Positions 54,212 through 63,093 of a DNA stretch of 64,000 bases are shown here, in pieces. Made by a program: the position numbers and the translations under genes. Position 1 is the stretch's first letter. Every line of letters starts with the position of its first letter. Under the pieces are notes generated by a model. That model was not told the origin of the DNA. It saw nothing but the letters and a program-made list of their open reading frames with translations, and ran no database searches. Source of the DNA: CAVWDU01 sp963753815 (GTDB lineage: Bacteria; Pseudomonadota; Gammaproteobacteria; Pseudomonadales; Halieaceae); contig CAVWDU010000003.1 in NCBI GenBank assembly GCA_963753815.1, positions 2,056,747 to 2,120,746 on the forward strand, in the 5' to 3' direction.

Positions 54212-54991
54212 ATGTCTTCAGATCAGAATACTTTTGATTCCATCCCCCAGCTAAAGCCCGACAGGGAAGAGATCGCCCAGCGGCAGGGCGGGCGCAACAA
54301 TGGCAGGAAACCGCATGCTCCGGTCCGTAGGCAAAGCTCTGGTGGCTGGTTGCTGGTATTGCTTTGCCTGGCGGCTGTCGCGGCGCTGGCATACTGGACG
54401 TACATGTTGAATCAGCAACTGCAACAGTCGCGCCAGCAACTTGCAGACACCTCATCGCGGTTGCGGGTGCTGGAGAGCCGCTTGTCGGTGACTGACGAAA
54501 GCGTCAACCAGTCCAGCGAGGTCATGCAGGACAAGATGAGTGAAATGGACAGTGAGATTCGTAAGCTGTGGGACAACGTTTGGAAAAAGGCAAAGGAAGA
54601 TCTTGCGCGCCAGGGCAAAGAGCTGGCTGCACTGCAGACCCAGTTAAAGACCATGGCGGAAGCGGATAAAGGTCTCAAAGAGGAAATTTCCGAAGTCGAC
54701 AGCGCTGTGGCGGAGACCAAGCTGTCCCTGAAAGTTGCACTGGAACAGCTGGAGTCCAATGCGAAACTGGAAGAAAATTTGACGGAGTTAAAAGAGCAGT
54801 TGACCGCACAAGAGGCGAGTTTTGAAGAGTTCAGTGTTCGTGCTGGCGATATTTCGAGCAATAATGAAGCCGTTGAAAAGCGCTTGGCAGCCACTGAGGA
54901 GTGGGTTGATTCTTTTAACGGCTATCGTACCCAGATGAACCGCAAGTTGCTGGACTTGCAGAGTTCGGTAAACGCGTTACAGACCCAGTAG
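54212..54991 (+). CDS. Membrane-anchored coiled-coil protein, unknown function
   Basis: A 259-residue protein: Arg/Gln-rich cytoplasmic N-tail (1-43), one helix (WLLVLLCLAAVAALAYWTYML, 46-66), and a long periplasmic coiled coil (about 70-255) rich in Glu, Lys, Gln and Ser. Topology N-in, C-out. It resembles uncharacterised coiled-coil proteins of Pseudomonas-type bacteria. Possibly a spacer or envelope-tethering protein; no function can be assigned. Confidence 0.7.
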   Translation: MSSDQNTFDSIPQLKPDREEIAQRQGGRNNGRKPHAPVRRQSSGGWLLVLLCLAAVAALAYWTYMLNQQLQQSRQQLADTSSRLRVLESRLSVTDESVNQSSEVMQDKMSEMDSEIRKLWDNVWKKAKEDLARQGKELAALQTQLKTMAEADKGLKEEISEVDSAVAETKLSLKVALEQLESNAKLEENLTELKEQLTAQEASFEEFSVRAGDISSNNEAVEKRLAATEEWVDSFNGYRTQMNRKLLDLQSSVNALQTQ

Positions 54992-55095
54992 ACCTTGCCT
55001 AAAAATAATGCTTGGTGTGACAGTGAAACTGTTCATATCACCAAGGCCGGTCCCGATGGTCGGGAAACCAGGCCCAACGACAGGAGACCCGCGCC

Positions 55096-56613
55096 ATGAG
55101 CGTAATACGCCAGGACGATCTTATCGACAGCATTGCCGATGCCCTACAGTATATTTCCTACTATCACCCGGTCGACTTTATCCAGGCGATGGAAAAGGCG
55201 TACCACAAGGAGCAGTCCCAGGCCGCTAAAGATGCCATCGCACAAATCTTGATCAATTCTCGCATGTGCGCCCAGGGTCATCGCCCGATTTGCCAGGATA
55301 CCGGTATCGTCACGGTGTTCGCCCGGGTGGGGATGAACGTCCAGTGGGATGCTGACATGAGCGTTACCGATATGATTAACGAGGGCGTTCGTCGCGCCTA
55401 TCTCAATGGTGATAACTTGCTCCGGGCATCCATTCTTGCTGACCCCGATGGCGCTCGCAGTAACACCAGGGACAACACCCCGGCGGTGATTCATTATGAG
55501 CTGGTGCCGGGTGATAAGGTCGATATCGATGTCGCGGCCAAGGGTGGTGGCAGCGAGGCAAAATCCAAGTTTGCCATGTTGAATCCCTCCGACTCGGTGG
55601 TTGACTGGATTCTCAGCGTGGTGCCCACCATGGGCGCTGGTTGGTGTCCGCCAGGCATGCTGGGCGTGGGAATTGGTGGCACTGCGGAGAAGGCTATGTT
55701 ACTCGCCAAGCAGGCGCTGATGGAGCCCATCGACATCCACGAGTTGCAGGCAAGGGGTGCCGCTAACCGGGCTGAAGAGCTGCGCCTTGAATTGTTCGAC
55801 AAAATTAACCGGCTGGGTATCGGCGCCCAGGGCCTGGGCGGCCTGACTACGGTAATGGACGTCAAAGTGGTCGACTATCCTACTCATGCCGCGAACAAGC
55901 CGGTGGCGCTAATACCCAATTGTGCTGCTACCCGGCATGTGCATTTTAGTCTGGACGGTTCCGGACCTGCTGAACTGGTGCCGCCTTCTCTGGAGGATTG
56001 GCCCGATGTCAGCTGGGAGCCCGGTGACAGCGTGCGCAGGGTCAACCTCGACAGTGTCACCCAAACCGATGTCGAGAGCTGGAAGCCCGGCGATACCCTG
56101 CTGTTGTCGGGGAAAATGCTGACCGGTCGCGATGCCGCCCATAAGAAAATGGTCGACATGCTGGCCAACAAGGAAGACCTGCCGGTCGATCTTAAAGGCC
56201 GCTTTATTTATTACGTGGGTCCGGTGGACCCGGTGGGTGATGAGGTGGTGGGGCCCGCCGGGCCGACCACTGCGACGCGGATGGACAAGTTCACTCGCAC
56301 AATGCTGGCCGAGACCGGGCTGCAGGGCATGATCGGCAAGGCGGAGCGTGGACCGCTAGCTATTGATGCGATTCGGGAGTTTGGTGCGGTTTACCTGATG
56401 GCAGTCGGCGGCGCGGCTTATCTCGTTTCCAAGGCTATTAAAGCTGCCGAGGTGGTGGCATTTCCTGAATTGGGCATGGAGGCAATCTACGAATTTACCG
56501 TGGAAGATATGCCGGTTACCGTTGCGGTTGATTGCACGGGCGAATCGGTGCATCAGTCCGGGCCAAAACTATGGCGGCAACGGATCGAAGAGCAGCAACT
56601 GGAGATACAGTAA
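55096..56613 (+). CDS. fumA: Class I (Fe-S) fumarate hydratase
   Basis: A 505-residue class I fumarase: HRPICQDTGIVTVFARVG (a cluster Cys), MLNPSDSVVDWILSVVPTMGAGWCPPGMLGVGIGGTAEKA, NCAATRHVHFSLDGSGP, and C-terminal GREAAHKKMVDMLANKEDLP-like stretch. It hydrates fumarate to malate in the TCA cycle using an oxygen-sensitive 4Fe-4S cluster. A GGAGA precedes the start. Single gene. Confidence 0.93.
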   Translation: MSVIRQDDLIDSIADALQYISYYHPVDFIQAMEKAYHKEQSQAAKDAIAQILINSRMCAQGHRPICQDTGIVTVFARVGMNVQWDADMSVTDMINEGVRRAYLNGDNLLRASILADPDGARSNTRDNTPAVIHYELVPGDKVDIDVAAKGGGSEAKSKFAMLNPSDSVVDWILSVVPTMGAGWCPPGMLGVGIGGTAEKAMLLAKQALMEPIDIHELQARGAANRAEELRLELFDKINRLGIGAQGLGGLTTVMDVKVVDYPTHAANKPVALIPNCAATRHVHFSLDGSGPAELVPPSLEDWPDVSWEPGDSVRRVNLDSVTQTDVESWKPGDTLLLSGKMLTGRDAAHKKMVDMLANKEDLPVDLKGRFIYYVGPVDPVGDEVVGPAGPTTATRMDKFTRTMLAETGLQGMIGKAERGPLAIDAIREFGAVYLMAVGGAAYLVSKAIKAAEVVAFPELGMEAIYEFTVEDMPVTVAVDCTGESVHQSGPKLWRQRIEEQQLEIQ

Positions 56614-56728
56614 TCCCGTCTCCCGCAAGCCTCTTTCGGTATTGCCGGGTAGTCGTAAAACCAAGGGCTGCACTTGCAATGAATAGCCTTCGCGTTGATC
56701 GCATCACTGCGGGTGGAGGCGCAAGTTA

Positions 56729-58177
56729 ATGCATACGCTCTATTGGCACGATTACGAAACCTTTGGCGCCGACCCGGCGCGGGATCGGCCGTCGCAGTTT
56801 GCCGGTATTCGCACTGATGAGAATTTGAATATTGTCGGTGAACCCTTGCAGCTTTACTGCCGACCCGCGCCAGATTTTCTGCCCCACCCGGAAGCCTGCC
56901 TGATCACTGGAATCACCCCTCAAGAGGCTCGAGCGCAAGGGGTTGTCGAGGCGGAGTTTATCCAGCCTATCCACGCTGAATTGGCTCGGTCTTTTACCTG
57001 CGGTGTCGGTTATAACAGCCTGCGCTTTGACGACGAAGTGACCCGCTATGCCTTGTATCGCAATTTTTACGACCCCTATGCCCGGGAGTGGCAGCATGGC
57101 AATTCGCGCTGGGACCTGATCGACGTGGTGCGCATGTGTTATGCGTTGCGTCCCGAGGGGATTCACTGGCCTGTCGGCGACAACGGCGCGCCCACCTTCA
57201 AGCTGGAGCGGCTTACCGTTGCCAATGGTATTGGCCATAGCCACGCCCATGATGCCCTGGCTGATGTCGAGGCCACGATAGCCTTGGCCCGCCTGATCAA
57301 GAGCTGCCAGCCACGGCTGTATGATTACGCTTACAGCCTGCGTCGCAAGCAGGAGGTTGCACGTCACTTGAGCTTATCGCAGCCAAAGCCGCTGTTGCAT
57401 ATTTCGTCGCGTTATCCAGCGAGCCGCGGATGTGCAGCCCTGGTACTGCCGTTGTTGGCTCACCCAAAAAACGCCAATGGTGTGGTGGTGGTCGATCTTG
57501 GAAGTGAACCAACCGCTCTACTTGAGCTGCCGGTTGAAGAATTGCGCCACAGGATTTTCAGCCGTCGCAGTGAGCTGGGTGATGGTGTCGAGCGGATCGC
57601 AGTGAAGACCGTGCATCTCAACCGCAGCCCGATGTTGGTAACTCCCAAAATCCTTGACGGGGCAGGCTACCAGCGCCTGGGCATTGATGTCGATTCCTGT
57701 TACAACAATATCGCCCGGCTGGAGTCGCAGCGCCAGGCTGTAGCGGAGAAACTGCTTGCGGTTTTCGACAGTTCTCCCCAGCGTGACAATAGCGACGTCG
57801 AAACGCAGCTGTATGCGGGCTTTATAAGTGATAGTGATCGCCGCCTGATGGCGCAGTTGCGCGCGACAGAGCCGGCCGGACTTCGGCAGGCGGATTGGCC
57901 TTTCCGGGATGAGCGGCTGGGGCCATTATTGTTCCGGTATCGGGCGCGCAACTATCCCGCCAGCCTGTCAGTTGAAGAATGGGCGCAATGGGAGGAGTGG
58001 CGACGCTTGCGTCTTACCGATCCAGACGCAGGAGCCTCGCTGGTGCTGGAACAATACCAACAGCTGGTGGCTGCAATGTTGGCCCAGCCGGACATTGCTG
58101 AAGATAAGCGCGGCATTTTGCTCGCGCTGCAGGACTACGCGCGGGAAATTGACCGGCCCATGGCACAACCCGCTTAA
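56729..58177 (+). CDS. sbcB: Exonuclease I (exodeoxyribonuclease I)
   Basis: A 482-residue DEDDh exonuclease. Asp8 and Glu10 in HDYETFG, FDDEVTRY, and SHAHDALADVEATI carry the four acidic residues and His. The exoI SH3-like and C-terminal helical regions follow. It degrades single-stranded DNA 3' to 5' in recombination and mismatch repair. It precedes pyrB by 22 bases. Confidence 0.94.
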   Translation: MHTLYWHDYETFGADPARDRPSQFAGIRTDENLNIVGEPLQLYCRPAPDFLPHPEACLITGITPQEARAQGVVEAEFIQPIHAELARSFTCGVGYNSLRFDDEVTRYALYRNFYDPYAREWQHGNSRWDLIDVVRMCYALRPEGIHWPVGDNGAPTFKLERLTVANGIGHSHAHDALADVEATIALARLIKSCQPRLYDYAYSLRRKQEVARHLSLSQPKPLLHISSRYPASRGCAALVLPLLAHPKNANGVVVVDLGSEPTALLELPVEELRHRIFSRRSELGDGVERIAVKTVHLNRSPMLVTPKILDGAGYQRLGIDVDSCYNNIARLESQRQAVAEKLLAVFDSSPQRDNSDVETQLYAGFISDSDRRLMAQLRATEPAGLRQADWPFRDERLGPLLFRYRARNYPASLSVEEWAQWEEWRRLRLTDPDAGASLVLEQYQQLVAAMLAQPDIAEDKRGILLALQDYAREIDRPMAQPA

Positions 58178-58199
58178 TGCAAAAGATACGAGGAGATAG

Positions 58200-59216
58200 G
58201 TGGTGAAGTTTGCCGGCGCCCATATTGTCAGCATCGAACAGTTCCAGCGGCAAGATATTTTGCAGGTATTTGCCGTGGCCGACAGAATGGAGCCTTACGC
58301 CCAGCGCCAGAAACTAACCAAGGTACTCGACGGCGCGATCCTGGGAAGTATGTTTTTTGAGCCCAGCACGCGCACCCGGGTTAGCTTTGGCTGTGCTTTT
58401 AACCTGCTTGGCGGAGAAGTGAGAGAGACTACCGGCTTTGAGCATACCGCCATAGCCAAGGGAGAGTCGCTCTACGACACAGCCCGCGTGATCAGCGGCT
58501 ACAGTGACGCAATTGTTATGCGCCATCCACAGGAGGGTTCGGTGGCGGAATTTGCAGCAGCCAGCCGGGTTCCCGTGATCAATGGTGGCGATGGCGCCAA
58601 CGAACATCCCAGCCAGGCGCTGCTGGATCTGTATACCATTCAAAAGGAATTGAAAGCTACCGGTCGCAATCTCGATGGCCTGCGGATTGCGCTGATCGGC
58701 GACCTACGCCATGGTCGTACGGTGCATTCGCTGTGTAAGTTGCTGGGCTTGTTCCAAAAAATCAGCCTGGTGTTGATTTCACCCACGGAATTACAAATGC
58801 CCGGGGATATTGTCGAAAGCCTGCGCCTTGCCGGTCACACGGTAGTGGAATCAGACCGGATGGAGCAGAGCATTGCCAATGTCGACATTGCCTATTCAAC
58901 CCGGATTCAGGAAGAGCGTTTTTCCAGTCGGGAAGAGGCCTCAATTTATCGTGGCCAGTATCGTCTAAACCAGGCGCTTTACACGCGGTTCTGTGAGCCC
59001 AACACGGTAATTATGCACCCATTACCCCGTGACTCGCGGCAGGAGGCGAATGAATTGGACAATGACCTGAACGAAAACCCCAATCTCGCTATTTTTCGCC
59101 AGACGGATAATGGGGTGTTGGTACGTATGGCCCTGTTCGCTCTTATTTTCGACGTGGTCGAGCTGGTGGACAAATACGCGATGGAGGTTCACTGGCATAT
59201 TCGCCGCAGCAACTGA
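58200..59216 (+). CDS. pyrB: Aspartate carbamoyltransferase, catalytic subunit
   Basis: A 338-residue ATCase. FFEPSTRTRVSF (carbamoyl-phosphate site), KGESLYDTAR, GDGANEHPSQALLDLYTI and MHPLPRDS are present; IVMRHPQEGS and GDLRHGRTVHSL match E. coli PyrB. First step of pyrimidine synthesis. GTG start after AGGAG; a second GTG follows at once. Neither pyrI nor pyrC is adjacent, so allosteric control by a PyrI subunit is not evident here. Confidence 0.92.
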   Translation: MVKFAGAHIVSIEQFQRQDILQVFAVADRMEPYAQRQKLTKVLDGAILGSMFFEPSTRTRVSFGCAFNLLGGEVRETTGFEHTAIAKGESLYDTARVISGYSDAIVMRHPQEGSVAEFAAASRVPVINGGDGANEHPSQALLDLYTIQKELKATGRNLDGLRIALIGDLRHGRTVHSLCKLLGLFQKISLVLISPTELQMPGDIVESLRLAGHTVVESDRMEQSIANVDIAYSTRIQEERFSSREEASIYRGQYRLNQALYTRFCEPNTVIMHPLPRDSRQEANELDNDLNENPNLAIFRQTDNGVLVRMALFALIFDVVELVDKYAMEVHWHIRRSN

Positions 59217-59225
59217 GTGGATTCG

Positions 59226-59825
59226 ATGGCTAAACAAGACTTTGAAATACTGCAGGAGGAGCTGTCGTTTGACGGCTTCTTTCGTATCTTGACGCTAGAG
59301 TTGCGACACACCCTGTTTGCCGGCGGTTGGTCGGCACCGTTGCGCCGTGAGCTGTTTGTGCGTGACGAATGCGTGGGGGTTTTACTGTACGACCCCGAGC
59401 GCGACAACATTGTATTGCTGGAGCAGTTTCGTGTGGGCTTGGTACCGTCCGGGCGCCATCCCTGGGTGCTGGAGCTGGTCGCCGGGATTATCGAGCCGGG
59501 GGAGACCCCGGAGCAGGTTGTGCGCCGCGAGGCCCTTGAAGAGTCGGGCTGTGAAATTGCCGAACTGGTGCGAGTTGCGGAATACTATACGAGCCCCGGC
59601 GGCAGTTCTGAATATTTCCATCTCTACTGTGGTCGTATTTCCAGCGAAGGTGTCGAGGGGATTTACGGTCTGCCTGATGAAGGCGAGGATATTCGCGCCC
59701 ACGTGTTCAGTTACGAGGCAGCGATGGCGCTGCTGACGGATGGTACAGTAAGTAATGCCCATACCATGCTGGCATTACAGTGGCTGCAGCTCAATAAGTC
59801 CAGTTTGGGTAAACAATGGCTTTAA
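59226..59825 (+). CDS. nudF: ADP-ribose pyrophosphatase (Nudix)
   Basis: A 199-residue Nudix hydrolase. The Nudix box runs from residue 87 to 109 (GIIEPGETPEQVVRREALEE plus SGC). Domain and size fit NudF, which cleaves ADP-ribose. ATG 59226 was taken over the in-frame GTG at 59217. It overlaps thpR by 10 bases. Confidence 0.9.
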   Translation: MAKQDFEILQEELSFDGFFRILTLELRHTLFAGGWSAPLRRELFVRDECVGVLLYDPERDNIVLLEQFRVGLVPSGRHPWVLELVAGIIEPGETPEQVVRREALEESGCEIAELVRVAEYYTSPGGSSEYFHLYCGRISSEGVEGIYGLPDEGEDIRAHVFSYEAAMALLTDGTVSNAHTMLALQWLQLNKSSLGKQWL

Positions 59826-60400
59826 TGCGCTTGTTTATCGGTGTATCGCTGGATGCGGGACTCAGCGGCTATTTGTCCGGGTGGAGCCAGCGCTTGGCGC
59901 TTGCCTGTACTGACGGGCTGCGTTTGATCACCCCGCAGTACTATCACTTGACACTGGTATTTCTCGGCAGCCATCCAGAATCTTTGTTGCCCCTTATTCA
60001 TCGCGCATTGTCGCGAGCGGGCTCGATGCACTCACCGTTCGCGTGTCAGCTGGATGGCATCGGTCTGCTGCCTGGCGATGCCCGCCCGAGGGCACTGGTT
60101 GCCAAGGTGGAGCCCACCCGGCCGTTGCTGGATTTGCGTCAGGATTTGTACAGTTGTCTGGGGCAGCTGCAGCCATCCTGCGATCGACACGACTTTCGCC
60201 CGCATATTACCCTTGCCCGTTCAATCCCGCAGCACGCAGTTGCTCCAGTCCAGGGCCTGGTGAAGGAGGAGCCGTCTTTAAGAGCTATATTGGAGTTTAA
60301 CTCAGTGACCTTGTATCAAAGCTTTCTCCACCCGGATGGCTCGCACTATCGGCCGCTAGTGCAGGTTGCGCTGGCGGCCGGACAAAATAATCTGACTTGA
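59816..60400 (+). CDS. thpR: RNA 2',3'-cyclic phosphodiesterase
   Basis: A 194-residue 2H phosphoesterase. The two HxTx-type motifs are YHLTLVFLG and FRPHITLAR. It opens 2',3'-cyclic phosphates and has been described as an RNA ligase in vitro. Overlaps the 3' end of nudF. Confidence 0.9.
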   Translation: MALMRLFIGVSLDAGLSGYLSGWSQRLALACTDGLRLITPQYYHLTLVFLGSHPESLLPLIHRALSRAGSMHSPFACQLDGIGLLPGDARPRALVAKVEPTRPLLDLRQDLYSCLGQLQPSCDRHDFRPHITLARSIPQHAVAPVQGLVKEEPSLRAILEFNSVTLYQSFLHPDGSHYRPLVQVALAAGQNNLT

Positions 60401-60441
60401 GAAAGCAGTGCCGACTCTACTACGCATCAGAGGAAACCTGG

Positions 60442-62025
60442 TTGGATACACCTGAACCTGTGCCCCGCAAATCCCGGACTCTACTGCGCTCAAGCGCGAT
60501 AGTGAGTGCCATGACGCTCATCTCCCGGATTCTGGGTTTGGTGCGCGATGTCTGCCTGGCCGTGGTGTTGGGTGCTGCTAGCAATGCAGATGCATTTTTT
60601 GTCGCATTCAAAATTCCCAATTTTTTCAGGCGACTGTTTGCCGAAGGCGCGTTCTCGCAGGCTTTTGTGCCGGTACTGGCCGAGTACCAAACTCGTGGCG
60701 GCGTTGCCGGAATGCGCCACTTGTCGGATAGAGTCGCGGCGGCATTGGGCGGCAGCCTGCTGCTGTTTGTGGCTTTGGCGATGTTGGGAGCGCCGCTGGT
60801 GGCGATGCTGTTTGCACCCGGCTTTTATTCCAATCCCGAAAAATACCAGCTGACTGCTGAACTTATTCGGATAACTTTCCCCTACCTGTTTTTTATCTCT
60901 TTGACGGGCTTTGCTGGAGCGCTGCTCAACAGCCTGGGCCGATTCGCCATTCCTGCCTTCACGCCGGTACTGTTGAATTTGTCGCTGATTGCGGCTGCAT
61001 TGGTATTTGCTCCCGACATGGCCGAGCCGGCCTATGCGTTGGCGTGGGGCGTTTTCGTGGCTGGCCTGGCGCAATTGTTGTTCCAGATTCCTTCGCTGAT
61101 GCGCCTCGGTGTGATGCCACGCCCGCACTGGGATACCGCGGACCGGGGGGTGCGCAAGGTCCTCAAATTAATGGTTCCGGCCTTGTTCGGCGTGTCAGTT
61201 AGTCAGATCAACCTGTTGTTGGATACAGTGATTGCCTCCTTTTTACCCAGCGGAAGCGTCTCGTGGCTGTACTTTTCGGACCGGCTGGTGGAGTTTCCCT
61301 TGGGTGTGTTCGGGATAGCCATTGCCACTGTGATATTGCCCAGTTTGTCGCGCAAGCACGCAGGCGCCGATGCCAATGCTTTTGCCAGCACCCTCGATTG
61401 GGCGGTGCGCTGTGTGATGCTGATAGGGGTTCCGGCAATGGTCGCGCTGACGATCCTGGCCCAGCCGATGCTGGCAGCCATTTTTATGTACGGCAAAATG
61501 ACACCCCACGATGTGCAGATGGCATCCTACAGCTTGCAGGCCTATTCTTTGGGGTTGCTGGCTTTTATGCTGGTGAAGGTGCTCGCGCCGGGCTATTTTT
61601 CTCGCCAGGATACGACAACTCCGGTAAAGATCGGCATTATTGCGATGGTTGCAAATATGGCGATGAATATCGCGCTGGTCTTGCCGCTGTATTTCTATTT
61701 CAACCTCGGCCACCTCGGGCTTGCCCTGGCCACCTCGCTAGCGGCTTATCTCAATGCCGGTTTGTTATGGCGCGGCCTGCTTCGGGATGGCGCCTACCGG
61801 TTTATGCCCGGCTTTTTCGCTAGCCTTCTGAAAATCATCGCCGCGGCAACAGTAATGGGATTGGTGCTGCTGTGGCTGGGTGCTGATCTTGAGGCATGGG
61901 CCCAGTTGCAGTGGTGGCAACGTGGTCTGCAGCTAGGGGGTATTTGTGGTGCCGGGCTGGTAACTTATGTGTCGGCCTTGCTGCTGCTGGGTATAAGGCC
62001 GCGACAGTTCAGGGCTGGCCTGTAG
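60442..62025 (+). CDS. murJ: Lipid II flippase MurJ
   Basis: A 527-residue polytopic protein with 14 predicted helices. LRSSAIVSAMTLISRILGLVRD at the N-terminus and AFKIPNFFRRLFAEGAFSQAFVPVLAEY are MurJ signatures. It flips lipid II for peptidoglycan synthesis. I choose a TTG at 60442, because AGAGGAA ends six bases before it and no ATG fits; a TTG at 60397 overlapping thpR is possible. It precedes ribF and ileS as in most Gammaproteobacteria. Confidence 0.93.
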   Translation: MDTPEPVPRKSRTLLRSSAIVSAMTLISRILGLVRDVCLAVVLGAASNADAFFVAFKIPNFFRRLFAEGAFSQAFVPVLAEYQTRGGVAGMRHLSDRVAAALGGSLLLFVALAMLGAPLVAMLFAPGFYSNPEKYQLTAELIRITFPYLFFISLTGFAGALLNSLGRFAIPAFTPVLLNLSLIAAALVFAPDMAEPAYALAWGVFVAGLAQLLFQIPSLMRLGVMPRPHWDTADRGVRKVLKLMVPALFGVSVSQINLLLDTVIASFLPSGSVSWLYFSDRLVEFPLGVFGIAIATVILPSLSRKHAGADANAFASTLDWAVRCVMLIGVPAMVALTILAQPMLAAIFMYGKMTPHDVQMASYSLQAYSLGLLAFMLVKVLAPGYFSRQDTTTPVKIGIIAMVANMAMNIALVLPLYFYFNLGHLGLALATSLAAYLNAGLLWRGLLRDGAYRFMPGFFASLLKIIAAATVMGLVLLWLGADLEAWAQLQWWQRGLQLGGICGAGLVTYVSALLLLGIRPRQFRAGL

Positions 62026-62086
62026 GCGCTTACGCTGGTCTAAGGTATAATCCTGCGCTTATTTTTCGCCTGGCTCCCCCTTCGAC

Positions 62087-63019
62087 ATGGAATTGATCCG
62101 CGGACTGCACAACCTGAAACCGCACCATTGTGCTTGCGTTGGTACTATCGGCGCTTTTGATGGTGTGCATCTGGGGCATCAGGCTCTGCTGCAAAACCTG
62201 GTAGAGGAGGGTCGCCGACTGGGTTTACCCGTGGTGGTCATTTGTTTTGAGCCATTGCCAAGGGAGTTTTTTGCCCCTAGCGAAGCGCCGGCGCGGCTGA
62301 TGAGCTTTCGAGAAAAATGGCTTGCACTGGAAGCGTTAGGTGTTGATCGGGTGTTGCGAATCAATTTTAACGAGCGCTTTCGCAGTCTTAGCGCGGCAGC
62401 CTTCGTAAAGTCTGTGCTGGTGCAGGGGCTGGGTATCAAATATGTGGTTGTGGGAGATGATCTGCGTTTTGGCGCTGGTCGCCAGGGCGATGCGAATTCC
62501 TTGCTACTGGCAGGCAAGCAATACGGTTTCGACGTGGTTGATACCCCCTCGGTGTTGGTCGACGGGGACCGGGTAAGCAGTTCTCGCATTCGCGATGAGC
62601 TGGAAGCTGCTGATTTTTTAATGGCTGAACGCTTGCTCGGTAGACCGTTTAGTATGTCTGGCAGGGTATGCTTCGGTCGGCAGTTGGGTAGAACCCTGGG
62701 TGTGCCCACAGCCAATGTCGAGCTGCTTCGGCTGAAGGCACCGATTTCCGGCGTGTACGCGGTAGAGGTTACCGGGATTGGAGATCGTATTTGTCACGGC
62801 GTTGCCAATGTAGGCGTTCGACCCACGGTAGAGGATCGCAGCAAGGCAATTCTCGAAGCGCATATTTTCGATTTTTCTGGCGACATTTATGGCAGCAGAA
62901 TCAATGTCGTCTTTCGGCACAAGATTCGAGATGAACGCAAATTCAACTCGCTGTCAGAACTGGAGCAGCATATTCATGCTGATATCGCATCGGGTCGTGC
63001 CTGGTTTGGGCTCGGTTGA
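62087..63019 (+). CDS. ribF: Bifunctional riboflavin kinase/FAD synthetase
   Basis: A 310-residue RibF. The N-terminal nucleotidyltransferase has IGAFDGVHLGHQALL and VVGDDLRFGAGRQGD; the C-terminal kinase has GRVCFGRQLGRTLGVPTANVEL and GVANVGVRPTV. Makes FMN and FAD. It is between murJ and ileS in the usual order. A TATAAT at 62046-62051 upstream could be its -10 box, although no good -35 is visible. Confidence 0.95.
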   Translation: MELIRGLHNLKPHHCACVGTIGAFDGVHLGHQALLQNLVEEGRRLGLPVVVICFEPLPREFFAPSEAPARLMSFREKWLALEALGVDRVLRINFNERFRSLSAAAFVKSVLVQGLGIKYVVVGDDLRFGAGRQGDANSLLLAGKQYGFDVVDTPSVLVDGDRVSSSRIRDELEAADFLMAERLLGRPFSMSGRVCFGRQLGRTLGVPTANVELLRLKAPISGVYAVEVTGIGDRICHGVANVGVRPTVEDRSKAILEAHIFDFSGDIYGSRINVVFRHKIRDERKFNSLSELEQHIHADIASGRAWFGLG

Positions 63020-63093
63020 GACATCCACATAGTCGCTGACTTCGTATCCCGACGGTTAAAACCACTAGCACTGTAAACACTGGAGCCCATTAG

